From Kribbella catacumbae DSM 19601 (GTDB lineage Bacteria; Actinomycetota; Actinomycetes; Propionibacteriales; Kribbellaceae): a stretch of DNA of 64,000 bases. A program made the translations under genes and the position numbers. This document shows, piece by piece, positions 63,743-64,000 of this stretch (its first letter is position 1; each line of letters starts with the position of its first letter). The stretch spans positions 231,660 through 295,659 of the forward strand of contig NZ_AQUZ01000004.1 of the NCBI RefSeq assembly GCF_000372465.1, in the 5' to 3' direction. The notes beneath the pieces are model-generated. The model ran no database searches. It had not been told where the DNA came from and was given only the letters and a program-made list of their open reading frames with translations.

Positions 63743-64000
63743 AGTTGTGTGGAACTTGGGTGACGATCCACGGTGAACTCTAGGCGACGGCACCGACAGT
63801 TTCTGTGTGGTCGGTGGTGTCGGGGTGGGTGTGTCGGTGGAGGGCGGCGACGAGCTGTGGCATGTGTTTGTAGCCCTTGATGCGGCGGAAGGATCGTTCG
63901 GCGTTGAGCATGCCGGCCGCGGTCCAGCGCAGCACCATGTGCCCGTCGCGCCAGCGGGACACGTTGCGGTTGGTGGTTCGGGCGATCGAGATCATCGACT
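63743..64000 (-). mobile_element. Right part of an IS256-type element
   Basis: The element carries the transposase end and about 40 bp of terminal sequence starting near GTTGTGTGGAACTTGG (63745), the probable inverted end. Its other end is outside the window, so the terminal repeat and target duplication could not be checked. Confidence 0.55.
63780..64000 (-). CDS. IS256-family (mutator-type) transposase, partial
   Basis: The last 73 codons or so of a transposase run off the window edge. The sequence ARTTNRNVSRWRDGHMVLRW followed by AAGMLNAERSFRRIKGYKHM and LVAALHRH is the characteristic C-terminus of actinobacterial IS256/mutator transposases. The catalytic DDE residues would lie outside the window. 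The open frame continues to the edge without a stop. Confidence 0.8.
   Translation of the reverse strand, partial: SMISIARTTNRNVSRWRDGHMVLRWTAAGMLNAERSFRRIKGYKHMPQLVAALHRHTHPDTTDHTETVGAVA

Overview
The window is GC-rich actinobacterial chromosome. Codon use, mycothiol-dependent formaldehyde detoxification, many leaderless-looking starts and the gene blocks era / ybeY / phoH and uppS / recO all fit an actinomycete. Overall content resembles Kribbella or other Nocardioidales; that genus-level guess is from memory and was not checked. Genes lie on both strands in short, often translationally coupled operons. I found no rRNA, tRNA or CRISPR array.

Layout. 0-9 kb: serine hydrolase, HTH/Clp-N repressor with paired palindromic operators, mug glycosylase, esterase/TetR pair with paired operators, a 1.1k-residue helical-repeat protein and a stand-alone LigD-type polymerase. 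9-15 kb: SigE-type sigma factor with a PASTA membrane partner, the glyS-lipoprotein-dusB operon and small proteins. 15-19 kb: a laminarinase-type GH16 gene, its decayed discoidin/DUF1996 neighbour and a LacI regulator. 18.7-25.5 kb: a seven-gene coupled operon resembling the EBO metabolite-traffic cluster, with an inositol-phosphate synthase in front. 25.7-30.3 kb: zinc region (His-rich YibE/F, znuACB, zur, a Zur box). 30.4-36.8 kb: mycothiol-linked detoxification, then an ABC exporter with a two-component system. 36.9-45.5 kb: uppS, recO, reductases, a MacB-like ABC system. 46.4-51.7 kb: GNAT-NUDIX fusion and a RiPP locus. 51.9-63 kb: leuA with a leader-peptide attenuator, GNATs, LysR/nitroreductase, then the era-ybeY-phoH block with a class 3 intein in PhoH. 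The right edge holds an IS256-type element that has cut a DUF3800 gene.

Most notable. (1) A cyclophane RiPP locus. A radical SAM/SPASM maturase overlaps, by an ATGA junction, an unlisted 52-codon precursor gene (48713-48871, minus strand) whose C-terminus carries three aromatic-X-X motifs (WDN, WDN, WRK). A pentapeptide-repeat protein follows, which could be self-protection. Two UTRA/GntR-type regulators are divergent from it, across an inverted repeat that overlaps the maturase promoter. (2) Three copies of a repeat of exactly 100 bp with 23-bp terminal inverted arms. (3) The EBO-like operon, where a myo-inositol-phosphate synthase may replace the EboD sugar-phosphate cyclase. (4) The class 3 intein, the leu attenuator, and a structured-RNA candidate beside DUF3800.
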